Shown piece after piece: positions 7,568-15,635 of a stretch of DNA of 36,615 nucleotides (position 1 is its first letter; each line of letters starts with the position of its first letter). The stretch is from Rhodoferax sp. Its GTDB lineage: Bacteria > Pseudomonadota > Gammaproteobacteria > Burkholderiales > Burkholderiaceae_C. Location of the stretch: NCBI GenBank assembly GCA_029865845.1, contig JARXAM010000014.1, positions 1-36,615 of the forward strand. The letters are read 5' to 3'. Position numbers and translations under genes: made by a program. Under the pieces are notes generated by a model. That model saw only the letters and a program-made list of their open reading frames with translations. It had not been told where the DNA came from and made no database searches.

Positions 7568-7582
7568 TAAACTGCCCTCACG

Positions 7583-7807
7583 ATGAAAAACGTCACCATC
7601 ACCGTCGAAGACGCTACCCTGGAATGGGTGCGGATTGAAGCGGCGCGGCGCAACACCAGTGTGTCGCGCTTGGTGGGCGAGATGCTGACTGACAAGATGC
7701 AGCATGACGACGCCTATGCCCGCGCCCAGCGCGACTGGGTGGCGGACGCCTCCAGCTTCAGCTCAGGTGGGAAGGCATATCCGGAGCGGGATGTCCTGAA
7801 TGGCTAG
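7583..7807 (+). CDS. Ribbon-helix-helix antitoxin (VapB/CopG type)
   Basis: 74 residues. The N-terminus MKNVTITVEDATLEWVRIEAARRNTSVSRLVGEML is a classic ribbon-helix-helix DNA-binding domain: a beta strand at residues 2-8, helix one at 10-22, the turn NTSVS, and helix two from 27. The C-terminal 35 residues would bind and neutralise the toxin. The gene overlaps the toxin gene by eight bases, so the two are translationally coupled. No good ribosome binding site precedes the ATG; the mRNA leader may be very short. Two palindromes lie immediately upstream. The gene appears complete and undamaged. Confidence 0.85.
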   Translation: MKNVTITVEDATLEWVRIEAARRNTSVSRLVGEMLTDKMQHDDAYARAQRDWVADASSFSSGGKAYPERDVLNG

Positions 7808-8264
7808 CCCGCTCGACACTTCCGGCTCCATCGTTTTTGTGGACACCAACGTGCTGTTGGCCGCTGACGACGCGTTTGACTCTAACCGCCAAGCCCGCGT
7901 GCGCGAATGGCTACAGGCCTTGTGGCAACGCAGGGCAGGGCGCTTGAGCACGCAGGTGCTCAACGCCTATTACGTGGGCGCCACCCGCCACTTCGCCATG
8001 CCGCAGGGCGACGCGCGCGCCAAGCTGCGCCGCTACCAGCTTTGGCAACCTTGGCAGATTGACCACCAGACGGTCGAAACCGCGTGGGGCGTGGAAGCCC
8101 GCTTTGGTCTGCCGTACTGGGATGCCCTCATCGTTGCCGCCGCCGCGCATAGCGGGGCCAGCCATGTGCTGTCCTTCGACCTGCAGCACGGCCAGCAGAT
8201 CGACGGCATCACCATCCTGAACCCTTTGCAAGTCACGCCTGCCGATCTGGCGCTGGCTGACTAG
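7800..8264 (+). CDS. PIN-domain toxin (VapC type) with an altered active site
   Basis: 154 residues. PIN-domain ribonuclease of the VapC type. The domain reads FVDTNVLL with Asp15, LSTQVLNAYYVGATR at 49-63, LPYWDALIVAAA with Asp108, and VLSFDLQHGQQIDGITILNPL with Asp127. Relatives of this subgroup normally read STQVLQEFY at the second block, where the glutamate is one of the metal-binding acidic residues; here that position is Ala56. The SED that usually comes before LQHG is SFD, retaining only the aspartate. The nuclease may therefore be weak or inactive, while the fold and antitoxin binding could persist. The stop lies 18 bases before the hisC start, so vapBC and hisC are probably co-transcribed. 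Confidence 0.85.
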   Translation: MASPLDTSGSIVFVDTNVLLAADDAFDSNRQARVREWLQALWQRRAGRLSTQVLNAYYVGATRHFAMPQGDARAKLRRYQLWQPWQIDHQTVETAWGVEARFGLPYWDALIVAAAAHSGASHVLSFDLQHGQQIDGITILNPLQVTPADLALAD

Positions 8265-8282
8265 TTTTTTGAAAGCCCTCGC

Positions 8283-9431
8283 ATGACAACCTCTGCCGAC
8301 TTTGCTGCTGACGTACAGGCGCTGATTGCGCGCCGCATCCGCCAGGACGTGCAGGGCATGCATGCCTACGCGGTGCAGGACTCCAAAGGCATGGTCAAGC
8401 TCGACGCCATGGAGAACCCGTTTTCCCTGCCAGCAGAGCTGCAAGCCGAGTTGGGCCAACGCCTGGGCGCACTGGCGCTGAACCGCTACCCCGATGGCCG
8501 GGTCAACGACTTGCGCACTGCCTTGGCGGAGTACGTGGGTATGCCCGCAGGCCACGACATCATGCTGGGCAATGGCTCGGACGAGCTGATTTCGCTGCTC
8601 TCCATGGCCTGTGCGTTGCCGGTGCAGCAGGGTGCGCCGCGCCCATTGGCGCTGGCACCCACGCCCGGTTTTGTGATGTACGGCCTGATCGCTCAATTGC
8701 AGGGTCTGGATTTTGTGGGCGTGCCGCTGACGGAAGACTTTGCGCTCGACGTGCCCGCCATGGTGCAGGTGATCGCCGACCAACAGCCCGCCATCGTGTA
8801 TCTGGCCTACCCCAACAACCCCACCGCCAATTTGTGGGACGCTGATGACATGGTCGCCGTGATTGCGGCCGCCAAACACGCAGGCAGCATCGTCGCGGTG
8901 GACGAGGCCTACCAGCCGTTTTCCAGCCGCACCTATATGGATGTGATCCGCGCCAACCCTGCTGCCCACAACCATGTGGTGCTGATGCGCACCCTGAGTA
9001 AGTTTGGCCTGGCCGGTGTGCGTCTGGGCTACATGACCGGGCCTGCGGCCCTGATTTCCCAGGTCGACAAAGTGCGCCCGCCCTACAACATCAGCGTACT
9101 GAACTACGAGTGCGCCTTGTTTGCCTTGGAGCACCAGGATGCATTTGCGGTGCAAGCGCAAGAGATATGTGTGCAACGCGCTATTCTTTTGGGTGCACTG
9201 CGTGCCATGCCCGGGGTGAAAGCTTGGGACAGCGATGCCAATATGGTGCTGGTGCGCTTCGCGGGCGCGGACGATGCCGCGCAAAAAATATTTGACGGTT
9301 TGAAGGCGCGCGGGGTGCTGGTCAAGAACGTTTCTAAAATGCACCCATTGCTGGCCCGCTGTCTACGCTTGACCGTTGGCACCGCCGACGAAAACGCCCG
9401 ATTGATTCAGGCTTTGCAGGAAGTACTATGA
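8283..9431 (+). CDS. hisC: Histidinol-phosphate aminotransferase
   Basis: 382 residues. PLP enzyme that converts imidazole-acetol phosphate to histidinol phosphate using glutamate. It has fold type I aminotransferase marks: KLDAMENPF near residue 39, LGNGSDELI at 95-103, YPNNPTAN at 176-183, VDEAYQPF at 206-213, the PLP lysine Lys240 in [15 protein letters not shown], and the C-terminal arginine in [10 protein letters not shown]. The stop overlaps the hisB start (ATGA). No strong ribosome binding site is visible upstream (GAAAG at best). In relatives hisC follows hisD; here it follows the PIN toxin gene. Confidence 0.96.
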   Translation: MTTSADFAADVQALIARRIRQDVQGMHAYAVQDSKGMVKLDAMENPFSLPAELQAELGQRLGALALNRYPDGRVNDLRTALAEYVGMPAGHDIMLGNGSDELISLLSMACALPVQQGAPRPLALAPTPGFVMYGLIAQLQGLDFVGVPLTEDFALDVPAMVQVIADQQPAIVYLAYPNNPTANLWDADDMVAVIAAAKHAGSIVAVDEAYQPFSSRTYMDVIRANPAAHNHVVLMRTLSKFGLAGVRLGYMTGPAALISQVDKVRPPYNISVLNYECALFALEHQDAFAVQAQEICVQRAILLGALRAMPGVKAWDSDANMVLVRFAGADDAAQKIFDGLKARGVLVKNVSKMHPLLARCLRLTVGTADENARLIQALQEVL

Positions 9432-10060
9432 GCACTCACTACCCCGTTACTGAAGTCCCTCCCGCCCCGACGGCCCGTATTGCCGAGGTGTCGCGCAACA
9501 CCGCAGAAACCAAGATCCGCGTGCGCGTGAACCTCGACGGCACCGGCTTGAGCCGCTTGTCCACCGGCATCGGCTTTTTTGACCACATGCTTGACCAGAT
9601 CGCCCGCCACGGCTTGATCGACCTCGATATTCAGGCAGAAGGGGACTTGCACATTGACGGTCACCACACCGTGGAAGACGTGGGCATCACCCTCGGTCAG
9701 GCCTTTGCCAAGGCGGTGGGCGACAAGAAGGGCATACGCCGTTACGGCCACGCCTACGTGCCACTGGACGAAGCGCTGAGCCGCGTGGTGATCGACTTTT
9801 CCGGTCGCCCGCAGCTAGAAATGGATGTGCCGTTCAAGAGCGGCATGATCGGTGCGTTTGACACCCAACTCACCCACGAATTTTTCCAGGGCTTTGTGAA
9901 CCACGCCTCGGTGACCCTGCACATTGACAACCTCAAAGGCGAAAACGCCCACCACCAGGCTGAGACCGTGTTCAAAGCCTTTGCCCGCGCACTGCGCTCC
10001 GCTTTGGAGTTGGATCCCCGTGCATTGGGTGTGATTCCCTCCACCAAAGGTTTGCTCTGA
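9428..10060 (+). CDS. hisB: Imidazoleglycerol-phosphate dehydratase
   Basis: 210 residues, the monofunctional form without the N-terminal histidinol-phosphatase domain seen in enterobacteria. It dehydrates imidazole glycerol phosphate to imidazole acetol phosphate with a manganese pair. The duplicated metal-binding motifs are present: [14 protein letters not shown] near residue 77, and [19 protein letters not shown] near 176. The first repeat is preceded by [13 protein letters not shown] at 50-62. Because the enzyme is monofunctional, histidinol phosphate phosphatase (HisN or similar) must be encoded elsewhere. Start and stop overlap both neighbours (ATGA with hisC; TGATG with hisH), so this is a tight operon. 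Confidence 0.97.
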   Translation: MSTHYPVTEVPPAPTARIAEVSRNTAETKIRVRVNLDGTGLSRLSTGIGFFDHMLDQIARHGLIDLDIQAEGDLHIDGHHTVEDVGITLGQAFAKAVGDKKGIRRYGHAYVPLDEALSRVVIDFSGRPQLEMDVPFKSGMIGAFDTQLTHEFFQGFVNHASVTLHIDNLKGENAHHQAETVFKAFARALRSALELDPRALGVIPSTKGLL

Positions 10061-10722
10061 TGAAAAAAGTGGCGGTCGTTGATTACGGCATGGGCAATCT
10101 GCGCTCGGTGACCCAGGCGGTGATGCATGTGGCTGAGGGCACTGGTGTGGAAGTCGTCTGGGCCCGCACCCCGCACGAAGTGATGGACGCAGAGCGCGTG
10201 GTGCTGCCCGGCCAGGGTGGCATGCGCGATTGCATGCGCGAGTTGCACGAGTCCGGCATGTTTGATGCCGTGATGCACGCAGCAGCCCACAAGCCCCTGA
10301 TGGGCGTGTGTGTGGGCATGCAAATGTTGCTGGATCATTCAGAAGAGTTGGACACGCCTTGCCTTGGGCTGATTCCTGGCGAGGTGCTCAAGTTCGACCT
10401 AGCAGGTCAGCTGCAAGCCGATGGCAGCCGCTTCAAAGTGCCGCAAATGGGCTGGAACCGGGTGTGGCAAACCGGCGGTAAAGAGGCTGCCGTGCGCCAC
10501 CCGGTGTGGGGTGATGTGCCACACGGCAGCTACTTCTACTTTGTGCACAGCTACTACGCCCGACCGTCAGATGCACGCCACAGCGCGGGCGAGACGGACT
10601 ATGGCCGACGTTTTTCGTGTGCCATTGCGCGCGATAATATTTTTGCAACACAATTCCATCCTGAGAAAAGCGCTGAACATGGTTTGGCGCTGTACCGCAA
10701 CTTCCTGCACTGGAACCCTTGA
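10060..10722 (+). CDS. hisH: Imidazole glycerol phosphate synthase, glutamine amidotransferase subunit
   Basis: 220 residues. Class I glutaminase that supplies ammonia to HisF. Catalytic triad visible: the nucleophile Cys84 in [11 protein letters not shown], with His200 and Glu202 in TQFHPEKS. The N-terminal [12 protein letters not shown] (residues 7-18) and LPGQGG (49-54, the oxyanion-strand region) are standard. It starts within the hisB stop codon. After it comes a 68-base gap before hisA in which I see no terminator and no strong promoter. Confidence 0.96.
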   Translation: MKKVAVVDYGMGNLRSVTQAVMHVAEGTGVEVVWARTPHEVMDAERVVLPGQGGMRDCMRELHESGMFDAVMHAAAHKPLMGVCVGMQMLLDHSEELDTPCLGLIPGEVLKFDLAGQLQADGSRFKVPQMGWNRVWQTGGKEAAVRHPVWGDVPHGSYFYFVHSYYARPSDARHSAGETDYGRRFSCAIARDNIFATQFHPEKSAEHGLALYRNFLHWNP

Positions 10723-10790
10723 ATCTTTATCCTTGCCGCACCTCTGCATCTGGCAAAGCGACTCTCTTTCCTCTCCAACCCTGAAGCACC

Positions 10791-11531
10791 ATGCTTTTAA
10801 TTCCTGCGATTGACCTCAAAGACGGCCACTGCGTTCGCCTTAAACAAGGCGATATGGACCAATCCACGACCTTTGGCGAAGACCCTGCGGTCATGGCCCG
10901 TAGCTGGGTCGACAAAGGCGCGCGCCGCCTCCACTTGGTGGACTTAAACGGTGCGTTTGCCGGTCACCCCAAGAACGAGCAGGCCATCCGCAAGATCTTG
11001 AAGGAAGTGGGCAGCGAGATCGATGTGCAATTGGGCGGCGGTATACGCGACCTCGACACTATCGAACGCTATCTGGACGCCGGCTTGCGCTACGTCATCA
11101 TCGGTACCGCAGCGGTCAAGAACCCCGGCTTTTTGCAGGACGCCTGCACCGCGTTTGGCGGCCACATCATTGTGGGCCTGGACGCACGCGATGGCAAAGT
11201 GGCCACCGACGGCTGGAGTAAGCTCACCCGCCACGACGTGGTGGACCTTGGCAAGAAGTTTGAAGACTATGGCGTGGAGTCCATCATCTACACCGACATC
11301 GGCCGCGACGGCATGCTCTCTGGCATCAATATCGACGCCACGGTCAAACTTGCGCAAGCGCTTACCATCCCCGTGATCGCATCGGGTGGCCTGTCCAACA
11401 TGGCCGACATTGAAGCCCTGTGCGCCGTGGAAGACGAAGGCGTGGAAGGCGTGATCTGCGGACGCGCCATTTACAGCGGCGACTTGGACTTTGCAGCTGC
11501 ACAGACCCGCGCCGACGAGTTAAACGGATGA
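10791..11531 (+). CDS. hisA: ProFAR isomerase (HisA)
   Basis: 246 residues. (Beta-alpha)8 barrel enzyme that opens the ribose of ProFAR by an Amadori rearrangement to give PRFAR, the substrate of HisF/HisH. The catalytic aspartates are Asp8 in PAIDLKDG and Asp131 in GLDARDGKV. Phosphate-binding loops are QLGGGIRD near residue 80 and the C-terminal ASGGLSN and [10 protein letters not shown]. No clear Shine-Dalgarno sequence comes before the ATG (CTGAAGCACC). The usual order hisH-hisA-hisF is kept. Confidence 0.97.
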   Translation: MLLIPAIDLKDGHCVRLKQGDMDQSTTFGEDPAVMARSWVDKGARRLHLVDLNGAFAGHPKNEQAIRKILKEVGSEIDVQLGGGIRDLDTIERYLDAGLRYVIIGTAAVKNPGFLQDACTAFGGHIIVGLDARDGKVATDGWSKLTRHDVVDLGKKFEDYGVESIIYTDIGRDGMLSGINIDATVKLAQALTIPVIASGGLSNMADIEALCAVEDEGVEGVICGRAIYSGDLDFAAAQTRADELNG

Positions 11532-11621
11532 GCAAGCTTTGCCGCTGCGCACCCCGGAGCAAAAATACATACGCTGCCAGGGCTTGGGAGCCATTTGCAT
11601 TGCGCGACCTTGGGGGCAACC

Positions 11622-12401
11622 ATGCTTGCTAAGCGCATCATTCCTTGCCTGGATGTGACGGGAGGTCGCGTCGTCAAAGGGGTTAACTTTGTCGAGTTGC
11701 GTGATGCGGGTGATCCGGTTGAAATCGCCGCCCGATACAACGAGCAGGGTGCCGACGAGCTCACATTTCTCGATATCACCGCCACCAGCGACGGACGCGA
11801 CCTGATCCTGCACATCATCGAGGCCGTGGCCTCCCAAGTGTTTATACCGCTCACTGTCGGTGGCGGAGTGCGCACCGTGGACGATGTGCGTCGCCTGCTC
11901 AACGCAGGTGCTGACAAAACCAGCTTTAACTCGGCCGCCATTGCCAACCCACAAGTCATTGAAGACGCATCGCTCAAATACGGTGCGCAGTGCATTGTGG
12001 TGGCTATTGACGCCAAGCGCCGTTCTGAAGAAGACGCGCAGGTCCGTGGACCGGGTTGGGATGTGTATAGCCATGGCGGTCGCAAAAACACCGGCCTCGA
12101 TGCCGTGGCATGGGCCTCTGAGATGGCTCGGCGTGGCGCTGGTGAAATCTTGCTGACTAGCATGGACCGTGACGGCACCAAGAGCGGTTTCGATCTCGCC
12201 CTTACCCGCGCTGTGGCCGATGTGGTCAGTGTTCCGGTGATTGCCAGCGGCGGTGTCGGTAACCTCGACCACCTTGCAGATGGTGTGCAGCAGGGCGGTG
12301 CCGATGCGGTGCTGGCAGCCAGCATTTTTCACTATGGCGAATACACCGTAGGCCAGGCCAAAGCGCGTATGGTGGAGCGAGGCATCCCGGTAAGGATTTG
12401 A
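11622..12401 (+). CDS. hisF: Imidazole glycerol phosphate synthase, cyclase subunit
   Basis: 259 residues from the ATG at 11622, which has GGGGGC upstream and gives the family's exact N-terminus [12 protein letters not shown]. An in-frame start at 11595 would add nine unrelated residues and is rejected. With HisH it makes imidazole glycerol phosphate and AICAR. Catalytic residues Asp11 (CLDV) and Asp130 (VVAIDAKR) are present, as are the phosphate sites TVGGGVRT near 78-85 and ASGGVGN near 217. A 90-base gap separates it from hisA, and a repeat-like element separates it from hisI. Confidence 0.97.
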   Translation: MLAKRIIPCLDVTGGRVVKGVNFVELRDAGDPVEIAARYNEQGADELTFLDITATSDGRDLILHIIEAVASQVFIPLTVGGGVRTVDDVRRLLNAGADKTSFNSAAIANPQVIEDASLKYGAQCIVVAIDAKRRSEEDAQVRGPGWDVYSHGGRKNTGLDAVAWASEMARRGAGEILLTSMDRDGTKSGFDLALTRAVADVVSVPVIASGGVGNLDHLADGVQQGGADAVLAASIFHYGEYTVGQAKARMVERGIPVRI

Positions 12402-12408
12402 GTCTTTA

Positions 12409-12456
12409 GGGGTCTGGCGCCCGTCAATGCTGCGCAAGCAGCTATTAAAGAAGTAA
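12409..12456. repeat. Short interspersed repeat, Comamonadaceae type
   Basis: Nearly the whole hisF-hisI gap is a sequence whose reverse strand reads roughly AATAGCTGCTTGCGCAGCA, then TTGACGGGCGCCAGACCCC. I remember many intergenic copies of this TAGCTGCTTGCGCA...GGGCGCTAGAGG-like element in Comamonadaceae genomes. There is one copy in the window, so repetition cannot be shown from this sequence alone. It sits inside the his operon and directly precedes hisI without supplying an obvious ribosome binding site. Confidence 0.5.
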
Positions 12457-12459
12457 CAA

Positions 12460-12873
12460 ATGGAATCTTCAAATCCTTCCCCGGTGAGCTGGATCAAGTA
12501 CATCCGTTGGGACGCCAAGGGCTTGGTGCCGGTCATCGCCCAAGAGCAGGGTACCGGTGATGTGCTCATGTTCGCGTGGATGAACCGCGAGGCCTTGCAA
12601 AAGACCGTGGAGTTGGGACAGGCGGTGTATTTCAGCCGCTCCCGCGACAAGCTCTGGTTCAAGGGCGAGGAGTCCGGCCACGTGCAGAAAGTCCATGAGA
12701 TCCGCATGGACTGTGACGGTGACGTTATCTTGCTCACAGTGACCCAGCTCGGCCATGAGCCCGGCATCGCCTGCCACACCGGACGCCATAGCTGTTTTTT
12801 CAGCGTGCTGAAAGATGGTGCTTGGCAAGCGGTGGACCCGGTGCTCAAAGATCCTGAATCCATTTACAAGTAA
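12460..12873 (+). CDS. hisI: Phosphoribosyl-AMP cyclohydrolase
   Basis: 137 residues, separate from HisE rather than fused as in E. coli. Zinc/magnesium enzyme that opens the adenine ring of PR-AMP. The motif blocks are [15 protein letters not shown], then [20 protein letters not shown], the metal-binding [13 protein letters not shown], and [10 protein letters not shown] with the zinc cysteines. hisE starts 16 bases after the stop. The upstream gap to hisF holds a repeat-like element. The start has no clear Shine-Dalgarno sequence. Confidence 0.96.
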   Translation: MESSNPSPVSWIKYIRWDAKGLVPVIAQEQGTGDVLMFAWMNREALQKTVELGQAVYFSRSRDKLWFKGEESGHVQKVHEIRMDCDGDVILLTVTQLGHEPGIACHTGRHSCFFSVLKDGAWQAVDPVLKDPESIYK

Positions 12874-12889
12874 AGCCCATACCCCAACC

Positions 12890-13270
12890 ATGCAAGATAC
12901 GCCTACCTCGCAAGACGCACTGGCCCATTTGGCGGCAGTCATAGAGAGCCGCAAAGCGGTCAACGGAGGCGACCCTGACGCAAGCTATGTGGCCCGACTG
13001 TTGCATAAAGGCCCCGATGCTTTTTTGAAAAAAATAGGTGAAGAAGCTACCGAAGTTGTGCTCGCCGCGAAAGACGCGGACCATGGGGGCGACACCTCCA
13101 AGATTGTCTACGAGGTGGCAGACCTGTGGTTCCACAGCATGGTGGCGCTGGCCCATTACGGCCTACGTCCGGCAGACGTTATTGCCGAGTTGCAGCGCCG
13201 CTTGGGCACCAGCGGCTTGGAAGAAAAGGCCTTGCGCAAGGCAGTTGCCCGCGAAGCCGAGTCCCAATAA
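12890..13270 (+). CDS. hisE: Phosphoribosyl-ATP pyrophosphatase
   Basis: 126 residues from the ATG at 12890. A longer frame begins inside hisI but lacks family residues and is not used. It hydrolyses PR-ATP to PR-AMP and pyrophosphate, the second step of the pathway. MazG-like all-alpha fold, with the metal-binding [16 protein letters not shown] (about 47-62) and [14 protein letters not shown] (about 74-87). It is the last his gene of the cluster. It is followed after only nine bases by an unrelated membrane protein gene with a good ribosome binding site (AAGGAG). Confidence 0.95.
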   Translation: MQDTPTSQDALAHLAAVIESRKAVNGGDPDASYVARLLHKGPDAFLKKIGEEATEVVLAAKDADHGGDTSKIVYEVADLWFHSMVALAHYGLRPADVIAELQRRLGTSGLEEKALRKAVAREAESQ

Positions 13271-13279
13271 GGAGTCGCC

Positions 13280-13681
13280 ATGAGCCATGATTTCACCACC
13301 CCCGTCACGCTAGACCAGGCCCTGTTGCTCAAATTGCAAGGGCTCAACACCATAGGCACCATCAGCTATGTACTGCACCTCATTGTGGCAGTTGCAGCCT
13401 TTATTCCCGGTGGGCAGTTTGGCATGACGCTGCTGGTCGTGGCCTTGATTTTGGACATGGTCAAGCGTGATGACGCAGCTGGTACTTGGCATGCATCCCA
13501 CTTCCGGTGGCGTATCCGGTCCGTTATCTTTGCGGGGTTGGCCTACCTGTTGACATTCCCGCTATTTTTCTTGTTTTATTTTCCGGGGGCTATTGCCTGG
13601 GCTGTCATCTCTGTGTGGTTTCTCTACCGTATCGTGACCGGTTTGATGGCAATGAACAAAGGTCAGGAGATTGGTGTATGA
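13280..13681 (+). CDS. Small membrane protein, DUF4870-like
   Basis: 133 residues with three to four hydrophobic segments: about 28-45, 48-60, and a long pair between 80 and 118. The middle holds a polar stretch RDDAAGTWHASHFRWRIRS and the end YRIVTGLMAMNKGQEIGV; both resemble DUF4870-type transmembrane proteins that follow hisE in Burkholderiales. Function unknown. AAGGAG lies seven bases before the ATG. The stop overlaps the HIT gene start by four bases (ATGA), which suggests co-translation as a tail of the his operon. Confidence 0.8.
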   Translation: MSHDFTTPVTLDQALLLKLQGLNTIGTISYVLHLIVAVAAFIPGGQFGMTLLVVALILDMVKRDDAAGTWHASHFRWRIRSVIFAGLAYLLTFPLFFLFYFPGAIAWAVISVWFLYRIVTGLMAMNKGQEIGV

Positions 13682-14055
13682 GCGTGCACACCCATAGCGA
13701 ACACGATCCGAACTGCATTTTTTGCAAGATTGTGGCCAAGCAAATTCCGTCCAAAGTGGTGTACGAGGACGACCATGTCTATGCCTTTCACGACATCAAT
13801 CCGTGGGCGCCCGTGCACTTTCTGTTGATACCCAAAGCCCATATTCCCAGCATGGCCCACGTCGGCGCTGAGCATGCGGCGCTGATGGGTCACATGATGG
13901 CACTGGTGCCGCGGCTAGCGTTGCAGGAAGGTTGCACGCCGTACCCTCAAGGCGGCTACCGCCTGATGGCCAACACGGGCGTCGACGGCGGGCAGGAAGT
14001 CCACCACCTGCATTTTCATGTTTTGGGCGGTTCGCGACCGTGGTTAAAAGGCTGA
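13678..14055 (+). CDS. HIT family nucleotide-binding protein (HinT-like)
   Basis: 125 residues from the ATG at 13678, with AGGAG nine bases upstream. The histidine triad HLHFHVLGG has His110, His112 and His114 near the C-terminus. The N-terminal CIFCKIVAKQIPSKVVYEDD stretch is typical of the HINT branch, which hydrolyses purine nucleoside phosphoramidates such as AMP-lysine adducts. The usual placement between hisE and tatA in Burkholderiales is kept. The true substrate in the cell is unknown. Confidence 0.93.
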   Translation: MSVHTHSEHDPNCIFCKIVAKQIPSKVVYEDDHVYAFHDINPWAPVHFLLIPKAHIPSMAHVGAEHAALMGHMMALVPRLALQEGCTPYPQGGYRLMANTGVDGGQEVHHLHFHVLGGSRPWLKG

Positions 14056-14078
14056 CGTGCTTGTGCGGCGGCTAGAAT
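14052..14078 (+). promoter_or_regulatory. Candidate tatA promoter
   Basis: CTGACG (14052-14057) and TAGAAT (14073-14078) are spaced 15 bases, slightly short. The GCTAGAATTC context resembles -10 regions often seen in betaproteobacteria. The Shine-Dalgarno AGGAG follows at about 14092, before the tatA ATG. Pattern-based only. Confidence 0.35.
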
Positions 14079-14102
14079 TCAACTTATCGTTAGGAGTACA
14101 TC

Positions 14103-14345
14103 ATGGGTTCATTTTCTATTTGGCACTGGTTGATCGTTCTGTTGATCGTGGTAATGGTTTTCGGTACCAAAAAACTCAAGAACATCGGTTCTGATTTGGG
14201 CGGTGCGGTCAAGGGCTTCAAGGATGGTATGAAAGACGGCTCTGCCCAGCCGGCGGAAGACAAGTCTGTGGCAGCGCCTGCGCAGCAAGTGGCTAACTCG
14301 GCAGAGAAAACCACGATTGACGTGGAAGCCAAGCAAAAGAACTGA
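14103..14345 (+). CDS. tatA: Sec-independent protein translocase subunit TatA
   Basis: 80 residues. Forms the pore-like oligomers of the twin-arginine translocase in the inner membrane. A short N-terminal segment [17 protein letters not shown] is followed by [24 protein letters not shown], the conserved hinge and amphipathic helix, and then a loose charged tail. A strong AGGAG precedes the ATG. tatB follows 11 bases later, tatC after that, so the full Tat operon is here. The Rieske protein of the bc1 complex, encoded at 19710, is a likely client. Confidence 0.96.
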   Translation: MGSFSIWHWLIVLLIVVMVFGTKKLKNIGSDLGGAVKGFKDGMKDGSAQPAEDKSVAAPAQQVANSAEKTTIDVEAKQKN

Positions 14346-14356
14346 GCTAGTGCCGC

Positions 14357-14800
14357 GTGATCGATCTCGGAATCTCCAAGTTGGCGCTGATCGGCGCTGT
14401 GGCCTTAGTTGTCATCGGGCCGGAAAAGTTGCCCCGTCTCGCTCGAACTGTGGGCGCCTTGCTCGGCAAGGCGCAGCGTTATGTGGCGGATGTGAAAGCC
14501 GAGGTCAATCGCTCGATGGACCTGGATGAGTTGAAAAAGATGCGTGACACCGTGCAAGATGCGGCGCGTGACGTGGAAAACTCCATCCAGACTTCGGCCA
14601 GCGACTTTGAAAAGTCTTGGTCCGATGCGACTGACACCGCCTTGGAACCCCAAGCGCTCACCTACAAGCACCCAAACAAAAAGTGGCGCTTGAAGCAAGG
14701 CGCCATGCCGCACTGGTACAAAGCCCGGAATGGTGTGCGCACACGCGCACTGTCCGGAGCCGCGCGGGTGGCCCGGTTTCGTCCACCCCGCGCCCATTAA
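14357..14800 (+). CDS. tatB: Sec-independent protein translocase subunit TatB
   Basis: 147 residues from a GTG start. TatB pairs with TatC to bind twin-arginine signal peptides. The N-terminus [33 protein letters not shown] holds the membrane segment and the conserved G-P hinge. A long amphipathic helix with many charged residues follows ([22 protein letters not shown]), and a basic, poorly conserved C-terminus ends in FRPPRAH. It sits between tatA and tatC with short gaps of 11 and 21 bases, so the three are one operon. Confidence 0.95.
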   Translation: MIDLGISKLALIGAVALVVIGPEKLPRLARTVGALLGKAQRYVADVKAEVNRSMDLDELKKMRDTVQDAARDVENSIQTSASDFEKSWSDATDTALEPQALTYKHPNKKWRLKQGAMPHWYKARNGVRTRALSGAARVARFRPPRAH

Positions 14801-14821
14801 CTGGCGTCCAACTCCTCTCCC

Positions 14822-15607
14822 ATGTCCACTGAAAATCAACCGCAAGATGAGCTTGCAGGAACCGAGCAGCCTTTTGTCCAGCACTTGATGGAGCTACGTG
14901 ACCGCTTGGTTAAAGCTTTGATTGCGGTGGGCGTTGCACTGGCGGTCTTGGCAGTATTTCCGGGGCCGGCAGCGCTGTATGACATTCTGGCGCAGCCTCT
15001 GGTGGCCTCCCTGCCTGCTGGAGGAAAGCTGATTGCGACATCGGTGATCTCTCCATTTCTGGTTCCACTCAAAATCATGCTGATGACGGCATTTTTGCTG
15101 GCATTACCGGTAGTGCTGTGGCAGTTGTGGGCTTTTGTAGCGCCGGGCCTCTACAGCCACGAAAAAAAGCTTGTTCTGCCTTTGGTGGTTTCCAGTACCG
15201 TGCTGTTTTTTGTGGGCGTGGCCTTTTGCTATTTCTTCGTGTTTGGGCAGGTGTTCAAGTTCATCCAAGGGTTTGCACCCAAGAGCATCTCTGCCACTCC
15301 GGATATCGAGTCTTATCTCGATTTTGTTTTGTCCATGTTCTTGGCGTTCGGCCTCGCTTTTGAGGTGCCCGTTGTAGTCGTTGTGCTGGCGCGCATGGGT
15401 TTGGTGACAATTGAAAAACTCAAAGCGTTCCGCAGCTACTTCATCGTGCTGGCGTTTGTAGTGGCGGCGATTGTGACCCCGCCGGATGTCGTGTCGCAAT
15501 TGGCACTCGCCATCCCGATGTGCATCTTGTATGAGATCGGTATATGGGCGGCACAGGTGTTCATCAAGCACACCCAAGCGCCCGAAGGGACAAGTTCAGC
15601 AACTTAA
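14822..15607 (+). CDS. tatC: Sec-independent protein translocase subunit TatC
   Basis: 261 residues with six membrane segments. TatC is the receptor for twin-arginine signal peptides. Family marks: QPFVQHLMELRDRLVKALIAV at residues 18-38 (the conserved ELRxR), FLVPLKIMLMTAFLLALPVVLWQLWAFVAPGLY near 80-112, and the FxFAFGLxFE-like MFLAFGLAFEVPVVVVVLARMG near 170-190. AFRSYFIVLAFVVAAIVTPPD near 205-225 is the last strongly conserved block. The next gene on the opposite strand ends 28 bases away, so the two are convergent. Confidence 0.97.
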   Translation: MSTENQPQDELAGTEQPFVQHLMELRDRLVKALIAVGVALAVLAVFPGPAALYDILAQPLVASLPAGGKLIATSVISPFLVPLKIMLMTAFLLALPVVLWQLWAFVAPGLYSHEKKLVLPLVVSSTVLFFVGVAFCYFFVFGQVFKFIQGFAPKSISATPDIESYLDFVLSMFLAFGLAFEVPVVVVVLARMGLVTIEKLKAFRSYFIVLAFVVAAIVTPPDVVSQLALAIPMCILYEIGIWAAQVFIKHTQAPEGTSSAT

Positions 15608-15635
15608 ACTTCTAGCCTCAAACCAAGGATTTTGT

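Larger units (their letters stand above)
7297..7582. other. Divergent intergenic region, AT-rich
   Basis: A 286-base gap between the unknown minus-strand gene and vapB on the plus strand. It is visibly richer in A and T than the flanking his genes. The right end holds the vapB promoter candidate and two palindromes, listed separately. I see no coding frame with family resemblance in the remainder. Confidence 0.6.

Noticed and set aside
7911-9344. A 477-codon open frame on the minus strand across vapC and hisC
   Set aside because: Antisense shadow of well-identified genes; no motif, odd composition, no ribosome binding site.
11520-12863. A 447-codon open frame on the minus strand across hisF and hisI
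   Set aside because: Antisense to two conserved his genes and lacking any recognisable domain.
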